A stretch of 64,000 nucleotides of DNA from Nodularia sp034931045 (GCF_034931045.1 NZ_JAYGHH010000001.1:62001-126000); one strand, 5' to 3'; counted from the first letter of the stretch, positions 17,328 through 26,573 are shown. Numbers and translations are program-made. The notes: a model not told the origin generated them from the sequence alone.

Positions 17328-18059
17328 ATGAAACAGATCCTTAGCGAAATATTTAGTCTTAAAAAATACCTACTTCGGCTAATTGTACCCTTACTGATGG
17401 TAGTTCTGGGTGCTTCAGTGTTTGTCTCACCTGCATTAGCTACAGGTGTATATCAAATCCCAAATTTGACCGAAAACAACTGGGTTTTAGATCAAAGTGA
17501 CATTATTAGTCGCGTCAATGAAGGTAAAATCAGCAGTACCTTTGAGGACTTAGCAAAAAAAACAGGTAACGAAGTCAGATTTGTGACTCTTCGTCGCCTT
17601 GATTATGGTGAAACGCCAGAAAGTTTTTCTCAAGAACTGTTTGAAAAATGGTTTCCTACAGCAGCAGCACAAGCTAATCAAACATTGGTGGTATTGGATA
17701 CTGTTACTAACGGTACTGCTATTGTGACTGGTGAAGAAGTTAAGCCCTTGTTGACTGACGCTATCGCTGAAAGTGTGGTTTCAGAAACTATGGGTATACC
17801 CATACGAAATGGTAACAAATACAATCAAGCATTTGTCGATGCAAGCGATCGCCTGGTCGCTGTCCTCTCTGGGGAAGCAGATCCAGGACCACCGGAAGTT
17901 ACTGAAACTGTACAGGTAGAAGGTACTTTTACCAAAGCCGAAGACACGGATAAAGGTAACGCTACTGCTTGGGTAGTAGGACTGTTAATTGCCGCTACAG
18001 TGATCCCAATGGCTACTTACTTTGTTTACCAGATCAACCAACCATCATCTGAGGGCTAA
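17328..18059 (+). CDS. psb32: Psb32-like TPM-domain thylakoid protein
   Basis: The protein has 243 residues. A signal peptide ends near residue 38 (ASVFVSPALA). A TPM domain follows (about 45-180; ENNWVLDQSDIISRVNEGKIS, FVTLRRLDYGETPESFSQELFEKWFP). One C-terminal membrane helix lies at about 215-235 (AWVVGLLIAATVIPMATYFV). This is the plan of cyanobacterial Psb32, which protects photosystem II from photodamage and speeds its repair, with the TPM domain in the lumen. It is convergent with the DUF4346-like gene. The function is taken from the family. Confidence 0.86.
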   Translation: MKQILSEIFSLKKYLLRLIVPLLMVVLGASVFVSPALATGVYQIPNLTENNWVLDQSDIISRVNEGKISSTFEDLAKKTGNEVRFVTLRRLDYGETPESFSQELFEKWFPTAAAQANQTLVVLDTVTNGTAIVTGEEVKPLLTDAIAESVVSETMGIPIRNGNKYNQAFVDASDRLVAVLSGEADPGPPEVTETVQVEGTFTKAEDTDKGNATAWVVGLLIAATVIPMATYFVYQINQPSSEG

Positions 18060-18134
18060 CTTTATCAGTTAATGATCAAAAGAGTTAATTGGGTTGAAGT
18101 TTCCCTCTATACGCTTTGATAACTGTTGACTGAT

Positions 18135-18524
18135 TCAATCTTGAATATACTCTTGCCCTAATACTAAAGCCACTTCAGCCCGGACAAACTCGCGCCCTAA
18201 ATAAGCCGCATGGTCTAAAAAAGTGACGGGACAGGGCTGAGTTTCTTCAAAAATCTTTACACAAAGTTCCTTAGCCGTCCGTCCACTAAAAACCGTTGTG
18301 TGAGTTCGTTCCACTTTACCCTTAGCCGGGATGACCTTGCCGGTTTCGGGATCGACGGCTAAACCTTGGTCATCAATGATATTTGTGAAATGCTTGGCGT
18401 AAATTAACCCTACGTTTCGATCCACATAGATAATGAAATATCCGCCGGGGTCAAGTTCAATATAACGTTGAGAAAGTTTATTATCAATTGCCGCCAAATC
18501 GTCAAGTATTAAATCCATAAACAT
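18135..18524 (-). CDS. DUF4346-like conserved cyanobacterial protein
   Basis: The protein has 129 residues with no signal peptide or membrane segment. It reads YIELDPGGYFIIYVDRNVGLIYAKHF, then VERTHTTVFSGRTAKELCVKIFEE and LDHAAYLGREFVRAEVALVLG, a pattern I associate with the DUF4346 family found in cyanobacteria and in dihydropteroate synthase-related proteins. The biochemical role is unknown. Alternative start codons lie at 18524 and 18518. It follows ktrA on the same strand after 75 bases but probably is not functionally linked. Confidence 0.72.
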   Translation of the reverse strand: MFMDLILDDLAAIDNKLSQRYIELDPGGYFIIYVDRNVGLIYAKHFTNIIDDQGLAVDPETGKVIPAKGKVERTHTTVFSGRTAKELCVKIFEETQPCPVTFLDHAAYLGREFVRAEVALVLGQEYIQD

Positions 18525-18599
18525 TCAAAAAAGCAAACTTGTTTCTACTGGTTTTTTACACCTATATCAAGTGTAATTCCTATCTTCCATTTATCTAAT

Positions 18600-19295
18600 T
18601 CAAATCGGCAAGCGATTAATATCTTTGTTATGGCCAATCACCACCATTGCTGTACCCCGTTCGAGACGCTTAGTGGGTTCGGGATTGATTTGAAATTTGC
18701 CATCCTGACTCACGGCTAGTAAATTCAAGCCATAGCGGTTACGCAGTTGCAGTTCGGAGATGGTTCGACCGTGGAATTCATCAGGAACAATCATTTCAAC
18801 AATACTGTTTTCTGGGTCAAGGTCAAATCGGTCTAGAATAGCTGGTTTAGTGAGCGATCGCGCTAGGGCGCAACCTGCTTCAAATTCGGGAAACACTACA
18901 TGATCTGCACCCACTCGTTTTAACAGCTTACGGTGAACTTCACTCGAAGCTTTAGCCACTACATGAGGTACACCACCCTCTTTCACATTCAAAGTAGTGA
19001 TAATACTTTCTTGAATGTAGTTACCAATAGCAATGATTACCGTATCAAATTCAAATATTCCTGCTTCTTTAAGTGCAGCTGGTTCAGTTGAATCTAGCTG
19101 TAAAGCGTGACCAACCATCTCTTCATGTAATGCATCTGATACAAGCTTTTCATCAACATCTGTTGCCAGTACTTGATAACCTAATTTGTGTAACGTTGAA
19201 CATACCGATCTACCAAAACGACCTAACCCAATTACAGCAAATTGGTGGTTATCTCTACGTAAACTGCGAAAAAAGCCTATCGATGACAGATTCAC
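18600..19295 (-). CDS. ktrA: Potassium uptake regulatory subunit, TrkA/KtrA type
   Basis: The protein has 231 residues. An RCK N-domain with a Rossmann nucleotide site (FAVIGLGRFGRSVCSTL, then ATDVDEKLV) is followed by an RCK C-domain from about residue 145 (FHGRTISELQLRNRYGLNLLAV). KtrA forms a cytosolic octameric ring that gates the KtrB channel in response to ATP/ADP or NAD(H). The start is GTG at 19295. It lies about 170 bases downstream of ktrB in coding order the other way round: ktrB (20803-19469) precedes ktrA on the minus strand. Confidence 0.92.
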   Translation of the reverse strand: MNLSSIGFFRSLRRDNHQFAVIGLGRFGRSVCSTLHKLGYQVLATDVDEKLVSDALHEEMVGHALQLDSTEPAALKEAGIFEFDTVIIAIGNYIQESIITTLNVKEGGVPHVVAKASSEVHRKLLKRVGADHVVFPEFEAGCALARSLTKPAILDRFDLDPENSIVEMIVPDEFHGRTISELQLRNRYGLNLLAVSQDGKFQINPEPTKRLERGTAMVVIGHNKDINRLPI

Positions 19296-19468
19296 ATTTG
19301 TTATCCTTATTTTCGCTACCTGGGGATAGGTAAAAACGATGACACTAAAATTTGTTAAAAGTTTTAGTTGTTTGCCTATTTATTCATATTTTATCAGTAG
19401 ACGTTACTAACATCTCTTGAAAATATTAGTCATTAATTAACATTCCATCACCATCTTTACCTAAGCAG

Positions 19469-20803
19469 CTAACCTACAAGTAAATTTTCTTCAGGATAGT
19501 GAATTCTACTGGGGCGAGGGTCTCCCAATACAGCAGCCATCAGTAATAAAACACCGACTCTTCCCACATACATTGTGACAATTAAAATCAGTTTGGCTGG
19601 GACTGAGACGCTACTAGTGATACCTGTAGAAAGTCCTACCGTAGCAAAGGCTGATACAACTTCAAACAAAAGTTGAATAAAATTTAACTCTGGGTCTGTG
19701 AGGGAAATTAAAATTGTAGACAATAGCACCATAGCCACGGAACCAACTAAAACACCAACGGCTTTTAAAATTAAAGATATTGCTATTTTGCGTTCATATA
19801 ATAAAACTTCTTCTTTACCTTGAAGAATTGATTTTGTACAACTAGTGAGAACCCTCAATGTTGTGGTTTTTATCCCTCCTCCTGTTCCACTAGGACTTGC
19901 ACCAATAAACATCAATGCAATAGTAATAAATAGACCAGCCGTTGTCATTTGGCTAACATCAATGCTATTGAAACCAGCAGTTCTGGTAGTAACTGATTGG
20001 AACCAAGCTGCTAATAACTGGGCAGGTAGAGTTAATAAACCAAATGTTTCTTGATTTTTTATCTCTATGCTCAAAAATGCGAATGTCCCGATGAATAAAA
20101 GTATTAAAGTTGTACTACAGGCTACTTTAAAATCCAAAGAAAATACGAAGGCTGTGGTTTTATTGAGCAGGCGATCGCGCACCCAAAGATAGATTTCTAA
20201 TATTACCTGATAGCCAATGCCGCCAAAGATTATCAACATTGTAATCGTGAAAACTACTAACAAAGATGACTGATATCCGATTAAACTATCTGAGAACAAA
20301 CTAAACCCGGCATTATTCCAAGCGGAAATACTATGAAAAATCGCCAGCCAAAGTCCTTGACTCCAGCCAAAATCGGGAACAAATGCCGGAATAAGTAAGA
20401 AAATGCCTGTAATTTCAAAAATCATCGTTGTGGCAATAATTGACCGGATAACTTGAGCGCTACCTTGCATTCCCGGTCGGTCTAAAGTTTGCTGAATGGC
20501 AATTTTTTGCCGCAGGTTAAATTTTCGCCCCACAAGCATAATCAGAAAGGTGGTGCTTGTCATGTACCCCAAGCCACCAATTTGAGCTAACAACAGAATA
20601 CACAACTGACCCCAAAAGGAAAAATCAGTCCCCGTATCAACTACAGCTAACCCCGTGACGCAAACAGCAGAGGTGGCTGTAAATAGCGCCACAATGGGGT
20701 CATTCCAAGTCCCACTGCTAGTAGAGAAAGGCATCATCAGCAGGAGGGTTCCCACGGTGATGACAGCTAAAAATCCCAAGCAAACTGTGCGAGAAACGGT
20801 CAT
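19469..20803 (-). CDS. ktrB: Potassium/sodium-coupled uptake channel, TrkH/KtrB type
   Basis: The protein has 444 residues and about eight membrane segments with four pore-loop repeats. Filter glycines are visible in TSAVCVTGLAVVD, AWNNAGFSLF, TRTAGFNS and FATVGLSTGI. KtrB transports K+ with Na+ coupling, and in cyanobacteria the Ktr system is important in hyperosmotic shock. A Gly/Ser-rich gate segment (FIGASPSGTGGGIKTTT) follows the third repeat region. It is upstream of ktrA on the same strand. The start at 20803 precedes a hydrophobic helix and fits the family. Confidence 0.93.
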   Translation of the reverse strand: MTVSRTVCLGFLAVITVGTLLLMMPFSTSSGTWNDPIVALFTATSAVCVTGLAVVDTGTDFSFWGQLCILLLAQIGGLGYMTSTTFLIMLVGRKFNLRQKIAIQQTLDRPGMQGSAQVIRSIIATTMIFEITGIFLLIPAFVPDFGWSQGLWLAIFHSISAWNNAGFSLFSDSLIGYQSSLLVVFTITMLIIFGGIGYQVILEIYLWVRDRLLNKTTAFVFSLDFKVACSTTLILLFIGTFAFLSIEIKNQETFGLLTLPAQLLAAWFQSVTTRTAGFNSIDVSQMTTAGLFITIALMFIGASPSGTGGGIKTTTLRVLTSCTKSILQGKEEVLLYERKIAISLILKAVGVLVGSVAMVLLSTILISLTDPELNFIQLLFEVVSAFATVGLSTGITSSVSVPAKLILIVTMYVGRVGVLLLMAAVLGDPRPSRIHYPEENLLVG

Positions 20804-21025
20804 AACAAGATAAATACTTACAAATTATTTTAGGGATGATACATCAGTTATCCGTCAAGAAACCTCATTGGGTGGAAATCCCCCACCTGATGCCTTGATC
20901 ACTGTTGACTGTTCACTGATTTAACACCCCTAAAAGCCAAAACACTCTTATTCAATTAAAAACACACATGGTAGCCTACGAGTATGTTTATTTAAATTCG
21001 GCATTGTTTTAACACTGCTTTCTTC

Positions 21026-21868
21026 ATGAGTGCAACACTATACCAGCAAATACAGCAATTTTATGATGCTTCCTCTGGTCTGTGGGAACAGATTTGGGGG
21101 GAACATATGCACCACGGCTACTACGGCGCAGATGGTAGCCAAAAAAAAGAACGCCGACTAGCTCAAATTGATTTAATCGAAGAACTACTCAAATGGGCTG
21201 AGGTAGAAACAGCAGAAAACATTCTGGATGTGGGTTGTGGTATTGGCGGTAGTTCTCTTTACTTAGCAGGTAAGTTTAAAGCTGAAGCCACGGGGATTAC
21301 TTTAAGTCCAGTGCAAGCCGCTAGAGCCAATGAACGCGCCCAATATGCTGGTTTGAGTGGTAGATGTCGGTTTCAAGTCGCAGATGCTCAAGCAATGCCT
21401 TTTGCTGACGATTCTTTTGATTTGGTCTGGTCGCTGGAAAGCGGTGAACATATGCCAGATAAAACTAAGTTTTTGCAGGAATGCTATCGAGTTTTAAAGC
21501 CGGGTGGGAAGCTAATTGTTGTCACTTGGTGTCATCGTCCCACTGATGTCTCACCATTGACGGCCGATGAACAAAAGCATTTGCAAGATATTTATCGGGT
21601 ATATTGTTTACCCTACGTGATTTCGTTACCAGAATACGAAGCGATCGCACATCAACTTCCTTTAAATAATCTCCGCACTGCTGATTGGTCAACGGCTGTC
21701 GCCCCTTTTTGGGATTTTGTCATTGATTCGGCTTTCACTCCGCAAGCGCTTTTCGGGTTACTCACTTCTGGTTGGGAAACTATTCAAGGTGCATTGTCTC
21801 TGGGATTAATGAGTGATGGCTATAAACGTGGATTAATTCGGTTTGCTTTGTTGTGCGGAACTAAATAG
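21026..21868 (+). CDS. Gamma-tocopherol/methyl-quinol SAM methyltransferase
   Basis: The protein has 280 residues. SAM motif I is ILDVGCGIGGSSLYLA at about 64-79, then VADAQAMPFADDSFDLVWSLESGEHM and the typical CYRVLKPGGKLIVVTWCHR. This matches plant VTE4 and cyanobacterial gamma-tocopherol methyltransferases, which act at the last step of vitamin E synthesis. Location 130 bases before homogentisate phytyltransferase supports the tocopherol pathway. Members acting on methyl-benzoquinols are similar, so the exact step remains an inference. Unlike VTE4 of plants it lacks a transit peptide. Confidence 0.87.
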   Translation: MSATLYQQIQQFYDASSGLWEQIWGEHMHHGYYGADGSQKKERRLAQIDLIEELLKWAEVETAENILDVGCGIGGSSLYLAGKFKAEATGITLSPVQAARANERAQYAGLSGRCRFQVADAQAMPFADDSFDLVWSLESGEHMPDKTKFLQECYRVLKPGGKLIVVTWCHRPTDVSPLTADEQKHLQDIYRVYCLPYVISLPEYEAIAHQLPLNNLRTADWSTAVAPFWDFVIDSAFTPQALFGLLTSGWETIQGALSLGLMSDGYKRGLIRFALLCGTK

Positions 21869-21998
21869 AGGCAGGGGAGTAGGGAACAAGGGGGAGTTAG
21901 AAGTTACTTTAAACTTCTGGTTACTTAACAACCGTTTCTCTTCTCCTCTGCACCCTATCCCCGTTCCTCTTTTCCCTATTCGTTCATCTCAAATTTTT

Positions 21999-22937
21999 AT
22001 GAATCAAATTTCTGGTCAGTCTTCTAATTTTAAAAGTAATTGGCTTTATGCTTTTTGGAAATTTTCCCGCCCGCACACGATTATTGGCACGAGTTTAAGT
22101 GTGTGGAGTTTGTATTTAATTGCTGTTGCTATTTCTGCGACTAGTTTCTCTAATGATCAACTAATTCCTCTTCTGGGTGCTTGGATTGCCTGTTTATGTG
22201 GCAATATTTATATTGTGGGCTTAAATCAATTAGAAGATGTTGAAATTGACAAGGTTAATAAGCCTCATTTACCTCTAGCATCAGGTGAATTTTCTCGGAA
22301 GCAAGGGCAGTTAATTGTGATCACTATGGGCGTTTTGGCGCTGGTTGTGGCTTGGCTAACTGGACCTTTTTTATTGGGATTGGTAGCTTTGAGTTTGGCT
22401 ATTGGTACGGCTTATTCTTTACCACCCATTCGCTTGAAGCAATTTCCTTTTTGGGCAGCACTGTGTATATTTTCAGTGCGGGGAACTATTGTGAATTTGG
22501 GACTATTTTTACACTTTAATTGGGCATTAAAACAAACTCCAGCTATTCCGCCTGTGGTTTGGGTGCTGACAATATTTATTTTAGTGTTTACCTTTGCGAT
22601 CGCTATCTTTAAAGATATCCCCGATCTGGAAGGCGATCGCCTTTACAATATCACAACTTTCACTATCCAACTTGGACCCCAAGCCGTATTTAATTTAGCG
22701 CTTTGGGTGCTAACTGTTTGCTATCTGGGAATCATGCTCATTGGTGTGCTGAATTTTCCAGACATTAACCCCATGTTTTTAGTAATTACTCATTTAGTAG
22801 TGCTGTCTGGAATGTGGATGCGAAGTTTAGCAGTAGACTTAGAAAATAAGAGCGCGATCGCTGATTTCTATCAATTTATCTGGAAACTCTTCTACCTCGA
22901 ATATATTATGTTCCCTATCGCCTGTTTCTTAGGTTAG
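21999..22937 (+). CDS. hpt: Homogentisate phytyltransferase (tocopherol synthesis)
   Basis: The protein has 312 residues from the ATG at 21999; the frame is open further upstream, but that stretch is C/T-rich repeat-like sequence. It is a UbiA-family membrane prenyltransferase with about eight to nine helices. Both Asp-rich motifs are clear: NQLEDVEIDKVNKPHLPLASG (first, binding Mg2+-phytyl diphosphate) and KDIPDLEGDRLYN (second). The enzyme joins homogentisate to phytyl diphosphate, the committed step to tocopherol. It is followed after 4 bases by a TPR gene, so these two are likely co-transcribed. Confidence 0.92.
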   Translation: MNQISGQSSNFKSNWLYAFWKFSRPHTIIGTSLSVWSLYLIAVAISATSFSNDQLIPLLGAWIACLCGNIYIVGLNQLEDVEIDKVNKPHLPLASGEFSRKQGQLIVITMGVLALVVAWLTGPFLLGLVALSLAIGTAYSLPPIRLKQFPFWAALCIFSVRGTIVNLGLFLHFNWALKQTPAIPPVVWVLTIFILVFTFAIAIFKDIPDLEGDRLYNITTFTIQLGPQAVFNLALWVLTVCYLGIMLIGVLNFPDINPMFLVITHLVVLSGMWMRSLAVDLENKSAIADFYQFIWKLFYLEYIMFPIACFLG

Positions 22938-22941
22938 AACC

Positions 22942-23418
22942 ATGTTAGAAAATCTTCACAAAACAGACATTTTCGCCATCATTCCAGTTGCGATCGCTTT
23001 AACAATTCTCGGTTATTTCTCCTGGAAAACTTTGGTAACTTTAAACTCTTTCCAAAAAGGAGTAAGACTCTATGAACAAAAAGATTATCAAGGTGCTGAA
23101 TTAGCTTTTCGCAAAGTAATTTCTAACAACTCGACTAATGACGTAGTTCGCTTGTTATTGGGAGATATTTTAAAAGAGAAAGGCAATGTCAAAGAAGCAA
23201 CAGAATTATACCAGGAAGTAATTCGCAGCAGTCCGAAAAATCCTGATGCTTACCTGCGAATAGCAAATGTTTTCATGGCAGAAAACCAACCAGAACAAGC
23301 CAAAGATAATCTAGAACAAGCCAAAGCCTTATTGCAAAAACAACGACAACCTCAAAGAGCAGCACAAATCAGCCATTTATTAGATAAAATTACTGCTAAA
23401 ACTGGCAATCAAGCCTAG
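22942..23418 (+). CDS. Membrane-anchored TPR protein
   Basis: The protein has 158 residues. A single N-terminal hydrophobic segment (IFAIIPVAIALTILGYFSW, about 10-28) is followed by three to four tetratricopeptide repeats (GVRLYEQKDYQGAELAFRKV, LLGDILKEKGNVKEATELYQ, YLRIANVFMAENQPEQAKDN). TPR arrays bind other proteins. It starts 4 bases after hpt and is probably in the same operon, but nothing in the sequence ties it to tocopherol synthesis. Confidence 0.85.
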   Translation: MLENLHKTDIFAIIPVAIALTILGYFSWKTLVTLNSFQKGVRLYEQKDYQGAELAFRKVISNNSTNDVVRLLLGDILKEKGNVKEATELYQEVIRSSPKNPDAYLRIANVFMAENQPEQAKDNLEQAKALLQKQRQPQRAAQISHLLDKITAKTGNQA

Positions 23419-23677
23419 CTTTATAGCAATGGATTAAGTAGCTGAGGACATGATAAAATTACCAAATCAATTAACAGTAGGGACATATAGCAATATGCTC
23501 CCCTTTTGCTACATCTCCTATTTATTTAAGACAAAAACAAATTATTTTTCCTGCTCCCTCTCCTAACTAAGATGAGGGTGGGGATCAGGTTTAATATGTT
23601 ACAAAAATATGTAATAATAAGCCGATTGCGCTCCGCGCAGTGCCGAAGGAAATCGCATACACTAGTTAGCTATCATT
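23419..23677. other. Intergenic spacer with a short palindromic repeat
   Basis: It contains a GC-rich dispersed repeat near 23624-23659 (GATTGCGCTCCGCGCAGTGCC) resembling the GCTACGC-type repeats elsewhere in the window. No gene is seen. Confidence 0.5.
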
Positions 23678-24709
23678 GTGCAAGATACCGAATCCATCAA
23701 CGACCTAGCTGCGGCTTTGCAACAACCAGCAGACCTCAGCTTTGAACTACCAGATCCAGAAGATGAAGAGATTTTAGAGTCAGATTTTCAAGAACAACTG
23801 GATGTAGCATGGCAGGTATGCGATCGCTTTGACCTGCAAACCGAAATTTGGCGGGGGCGCATCTTACGGGCTATTCGTGACCGAGAAAAAAGAGGTGGTG
23901 ACGGAAGGGGTACAGGATTTCTCCGGTGGTTGAAAGAACACGAAATTAGTAAAAGTCAAGCTTACGCCTGGATTCAACTAGCCAATAGTGCTGATACTCT
24001 CCTCGAAGAAGGAAAACTTGACCCAAGCTCAGTAAATAACTTTAGCAAACGGGCATTTATTGAAACCTCCAAAGCCGTCCCAGAAGTCCAACAGATGGTG
24101 AGTGAAGCGGCGCAAAAAGGCGACCAAATTACCAGAAGAGAAGTGCGCCAACTCACCGACGAATGGACAGCCATGTCATCGGAGTTACTACCAGAATCCG
24201 TGAAGGTAAAAGCAGCCGACAACTCCCTGCCCTCGCGCTACATTGCCCCTCTGGTGAAGGAAATGGAAAAACTGCCAGAATCACACCAAAAGATGATTCA
24301 CACCGAAATTGCGGCTAATCCTGACGTTGATACTCTCAAACAGGCAACTTCAGAGGCGCGTCATTTAGCTAAATATCTCAAATCAGCCGCCCAAGTCCAA
24401 GCATTGACACAGGCGGATATTGACATTGAAACAGCCTTAGAAGAAGCCCAAAGGATTGGCTGTCTGAGTATAGCTGCTGATTTAGTCAATCAAGCATCAC
24501 AGATAGAACAAACAATTGCTAAGTTGTACATGACTTGGAAACGCATCGGTAATTTAGCAGATCGGCTATATGTTGATACTGGTGCAAGTACACCCCAACT
24601 GCGATCGCTCCTAACTTGCATCGAACCCCTCGGTGGTGAAGTCATGGAATTACAACTCAGTGGCGGTACTGAACACACAATCCGTTTGCAAATCCAGGAA
24701 ACGAATTAG
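23678..24709 (+). CDS. Conserved hypothetical protein, helical, ParB-like hints
   Basis: The protein has 343 residues from a GTG at 23678. The N-terminus is very acidic (LPDPEDEEILESDF). A central part (about 70-160) has WLKEHEISKSQAYAWIQLANSADTLL, which looks like a helix-turn-helix of the kind in plasmid KfrA or ParB-like proteins. It is followed by helical segments and a C-terminal beta-rich tail. There is no signal peptide or membrane segment. I do not recognise a named family. The DNA-binding suggestion is inference. The gene is followed by a 16-unit heptamer array and faces a sugar ABC permease gene. Confidence 0.75.
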   Translation: MQDTESINDLAAALQQPADLSFELPDPEDEEILESDFQEQLDVAWQVCDRFDLQTEIWRGRILRAIRDREKRGGDGRGTGFLRWLKEHEISKSQAYAWIQLANSADTLLEEGKLDPSSVNNFSKRAFIETSKAVPEVQQMVSEAAQKGDQITRREVRQLTDEWTAMSSELLPESVKVKAADNSLPSRYIAPLVKEMEKLPESHQKMIHTEIAANPDVDTLKQATSEARHLAKYLKSAAQVQALTQADIDIETALEEAQRIGCLSIAADLVNQASQIEQTIAKLYMTWKRIGNLADRLYVDTGASTPQLRSLLTCIEPLGGEVMELQLSGGTEHTIRLQIQETN

Positions 24710-24714
24710 TTATT

Positions 24715-24746
24715 GGATATTGGGTATTGGGTATTGGGTATTGGGG
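24715..24746. repeat. Heptamer tandem repeat (TATTGGG)
   Basis: About four units of the 7-base sequence TATTGGG follow directly after the stop codon of the preceding gene and lead into the larger array. Confidence 0.8.
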
Positions 24747-24760
24747 TTAATTTCCCCCCT

Positions 24761-24872
24761 GCACCCTGCACCCTGCACCCTGCACCCTGCACCCTGCACC
24801 CTGCACCCTGCACCCTGCACCCTGCACCCTGCACCCTTCACCCTGCACCCTGCACCCTGCACCCTGCACCCC
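24761..24872. repeat. Heptamer tandem repeat (GCACCCT), 16 units
   Basis: Sixteen consecutive 7-base units GCACCCT, with one variant unit (TCACCCT, about 24837) and a last unit GCACCCC. It fills the space between two convergent genes and reaches to the stop codon of the sugar ABC permease. It is of the short tandemly repeated repetitive (STRR) type known in heterocystous cyanobacteria. Confidence 0.95.
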
Positions 24873-24873
24873 T

Positions 24874-25701
24874 TCAATTCTTAATCCCTGTAGCGGCTAT
24901 ACCCTGTATAAACTGACGTTGACCGATAAGGAATAACACCATCACCGGGACAGTCGTTATGGTGACAGCAGCCATCATTAAAGGCCAATTATTCGTAAAT
25001 TGTTCTTGAAATTCTGCTAAAGCTAACTGTACTGTTCTTAATTCCGGTCGTGTCGTAAATACCAAAGGCTTAAATAAATCGTTCCATTCAGCAATAAAAG
25101 TAAATAGAAATAACGTCACCAGGGCGGGACGGGCTAAAGGTAACATGACTCGCCACAGAATTTGCAGCCGATTTGCTCCGTCTATGGTTGCGGCTTCTTC
25201 TAATTCTACGGGAATTGTCTGGAAATACTGACGTAACAAAAAAATACCAAAGCCATTGACAGCCGTTGGTAAAATCAGCGCCCCGTAGGTATTTATCAGG
25301 TGTCCCCACTTTAAAACTAGGAAGATGGGAATCACCAATAATTGAAAGGGAATTACCAAAGTAGCCAAGACAACCAGTAACAGCGCTTGTTTACCGCGAA
25401 ACTTCAATCTAGCCAGGGCATAACCAGCCAAAGCAGAAGTGACCATTTGAAAAGCCGTCACAGCGATCGCGACTAAGGTAGAATTAGCAAACGCGAGTAA
25501 AAATTTACCTCGCTCCCAAGCATCACGGTAATTAACTAAAGACCACTTAGTTTTGGGTGAAACTTCTAAAATAGCCCCTGGAGGTGCAAAAGAGGTGATA
25601 AAGACCACGAGCAACGGTAATAGGACAATAAATGCCCCCAATACCAGCACTCCTAATCTCAATAAATTGGTAGATTTTAGATTCCAGTTGATTTTGGACA
25701 T
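24874..25701 (-). CDS. Sugar ABC transporter permease, MalG/LacG type
   Basis: The protein has 275 residues and about six membrane helices. The cytosolic EAA coupling loop is EEAATIDGANRLQILWRVMLPLARPAL near residues 165-191. The opening helix and SFAPPGAILE segment fit the second permease of a carbohydrate uptake-1 family importer. No partner permease, ATPase or binding protein lies within the window, so it is an isolated subunit gene that must work with components encoded elsewhere. Substrate unknown. Its 3' end abuts the heptamer array. Confidence 0.9.
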   Translation of the reverse strand: MSKINWNLKSTNLLRLGVLVLGAFIVLLPLLVVFITSFAPPGAILEVSPKTKWSLVNYRDAWERGKFLLAFANSTLVAIAVTAFQMVTSALAGYALARLKFRGKQALLLVVLATLVIPFQLLVIPIFLVLKWGHLINTYGALILPTAVNGFGIFLLRQYFQTIPVELEEAATIDGANRLQILWRVMLPLARPALVTLFLFTFIAEWNDLFKPLVFTTRPELRTVQLALAEFQEQFTNNWPLMMAAVTITTVPVMVLFLIGQRQFIQGIAATGIKN

Positions 25702-25862
25702 GAGTTGAGCGTTAAAGCATTTGTGTTCTATTACTAGAGCATTGCCCCCAGCAAAAGCTAATCTATAACATAGTGACTTGTTAAGTTAAATTAAACCATA
25801 GCGATCATTACCCTTAATAAACAGGGACAATCGAATTTTTGTATCAAATAATTCAAGTTTAC

Positions 25863-25867
25863 AGGAG
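25863..25867 (+). promoter_or_regulatory. Ribosome-binding site that fixes the ado start
   Basis: AGGAG lies 10 bases before the ATG at 25878. The frame is open back to 25839, but this site and the 231-residue family length fix the start. Confidence 0.7.
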
Positions 25868-25877
25868 TAAACACACA

Positions 25878-26573
25878 ATGCAACAACTTGCAGCCGAATT
25901 AAAAATTGATTTTCAGAGCGAAAAATACAAAGATGCCTACAGCCGCATTAATGCGATTGTGATTGAAGGTGAACAGGAAGCTCACGACAATTACATCACA
26001 TTGGGAGAAATGCTCCCAGAGCTTAAAAATGAACTGATTCGTTTATCTAAAATGGAAAGTCGCCACAAAAAAGGTTTTGAAGCTTGTGGGCGGAATCTGT
26101 CTGTCAAACCAGATATGCCATTTGCTCAGAAGTTTTTCTCTGGACTACACGAAAACTTCCAAAAAGCGGCGGCGGAAGGTCAGGTAGTGACTTGCTTACT
26201 GATTCAATCTTTGATTATTGAATGCTTTGCGATCGCAGCATACAACATCTACATTCCCGTCGCCGATGATTTTGCCCGTAAAATCACAGAGGGAGTAGTA
26301 AAAGATGAATACAGTCACCTTAACTTTGGCGAAGTTTGGTTAAAAGAAAACTTTGCAGAATCCAAAGCAGAATTAGAAGCGGCCAATCGCCAAAACCTAC
26401 CCATTGTTTGGAGAATGCTCAACGAAGTCGAAGATGATGCCCACGTCTTAGCAATGGAAAAAGAAGCCTTGGTCGAAGACTTCATGATTCAATACGGTGA
26501 AACCTTGAATAACATCGGCTTCACCACCAGAGACATCATGAAAATGTCAGCATACGGACTCACAGCCGCTTAA
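25878..26573 (+). CDS. ado: Aldehyde deformylating oxygenase (alkane synthesis)
   Basis: The protein has 231 residues, the exact usual length. It is a ferritin-like di-iron enzyme that converts fatty aldehydes to Cn-1 alkanes plus formate. All six iron ligands known for the family fall at the expected positions: Glu32, Glu60, His63, Glu115, Glu144 and His147. Its partner acyl-ACP reductase lies downstream on the same strand, separated by about 330 bases of heptamer repeats. Together they make heptadecane-type hydrocarbons thought to sit in cyanobacterial membranes. Confidence 0.97.
   Translation: MQQLAAELKIDFQSEKYKDAYSRINAIVIEGEQEAHDNYITLGEMLPELKNELIRLSKMESRHKKGFEACGRNLSVKPDMPFAQKFFSGLHENFQKAAAEGQVVTCLLIQSLIIECFAIAAYNIYIPVADDFARKITEGVVKDEYSHLNFGEVWLKENFAESKAELEAANRQNLPIVWRMLNEVEDDAHVLAMEKEALVEDFMIQYGETLNNIGFTTRDIMKMSAYGLTAA

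Noticed and set aside
21843..21998. N-terminal extension of homogentisate phytyltransferase
   Set aside because: The extension is C/T-rich repeat-like sequence overlapping the upstream gene, and the family length fits the ATG at 21999.
24761..24872. CRISPR-like array
   Set aside because: The units are 7 bases with no spacers and no cas genes are nearby.
24633..24916. Two open frames across the GCACCCT array giving His-Pro-Ala-Pro-Cys-Thr-Leu repeats
   Set aside because: A 7-base repeat is open in several frames by chance; the peptide periodicity simply mirrors the DNA repeat.
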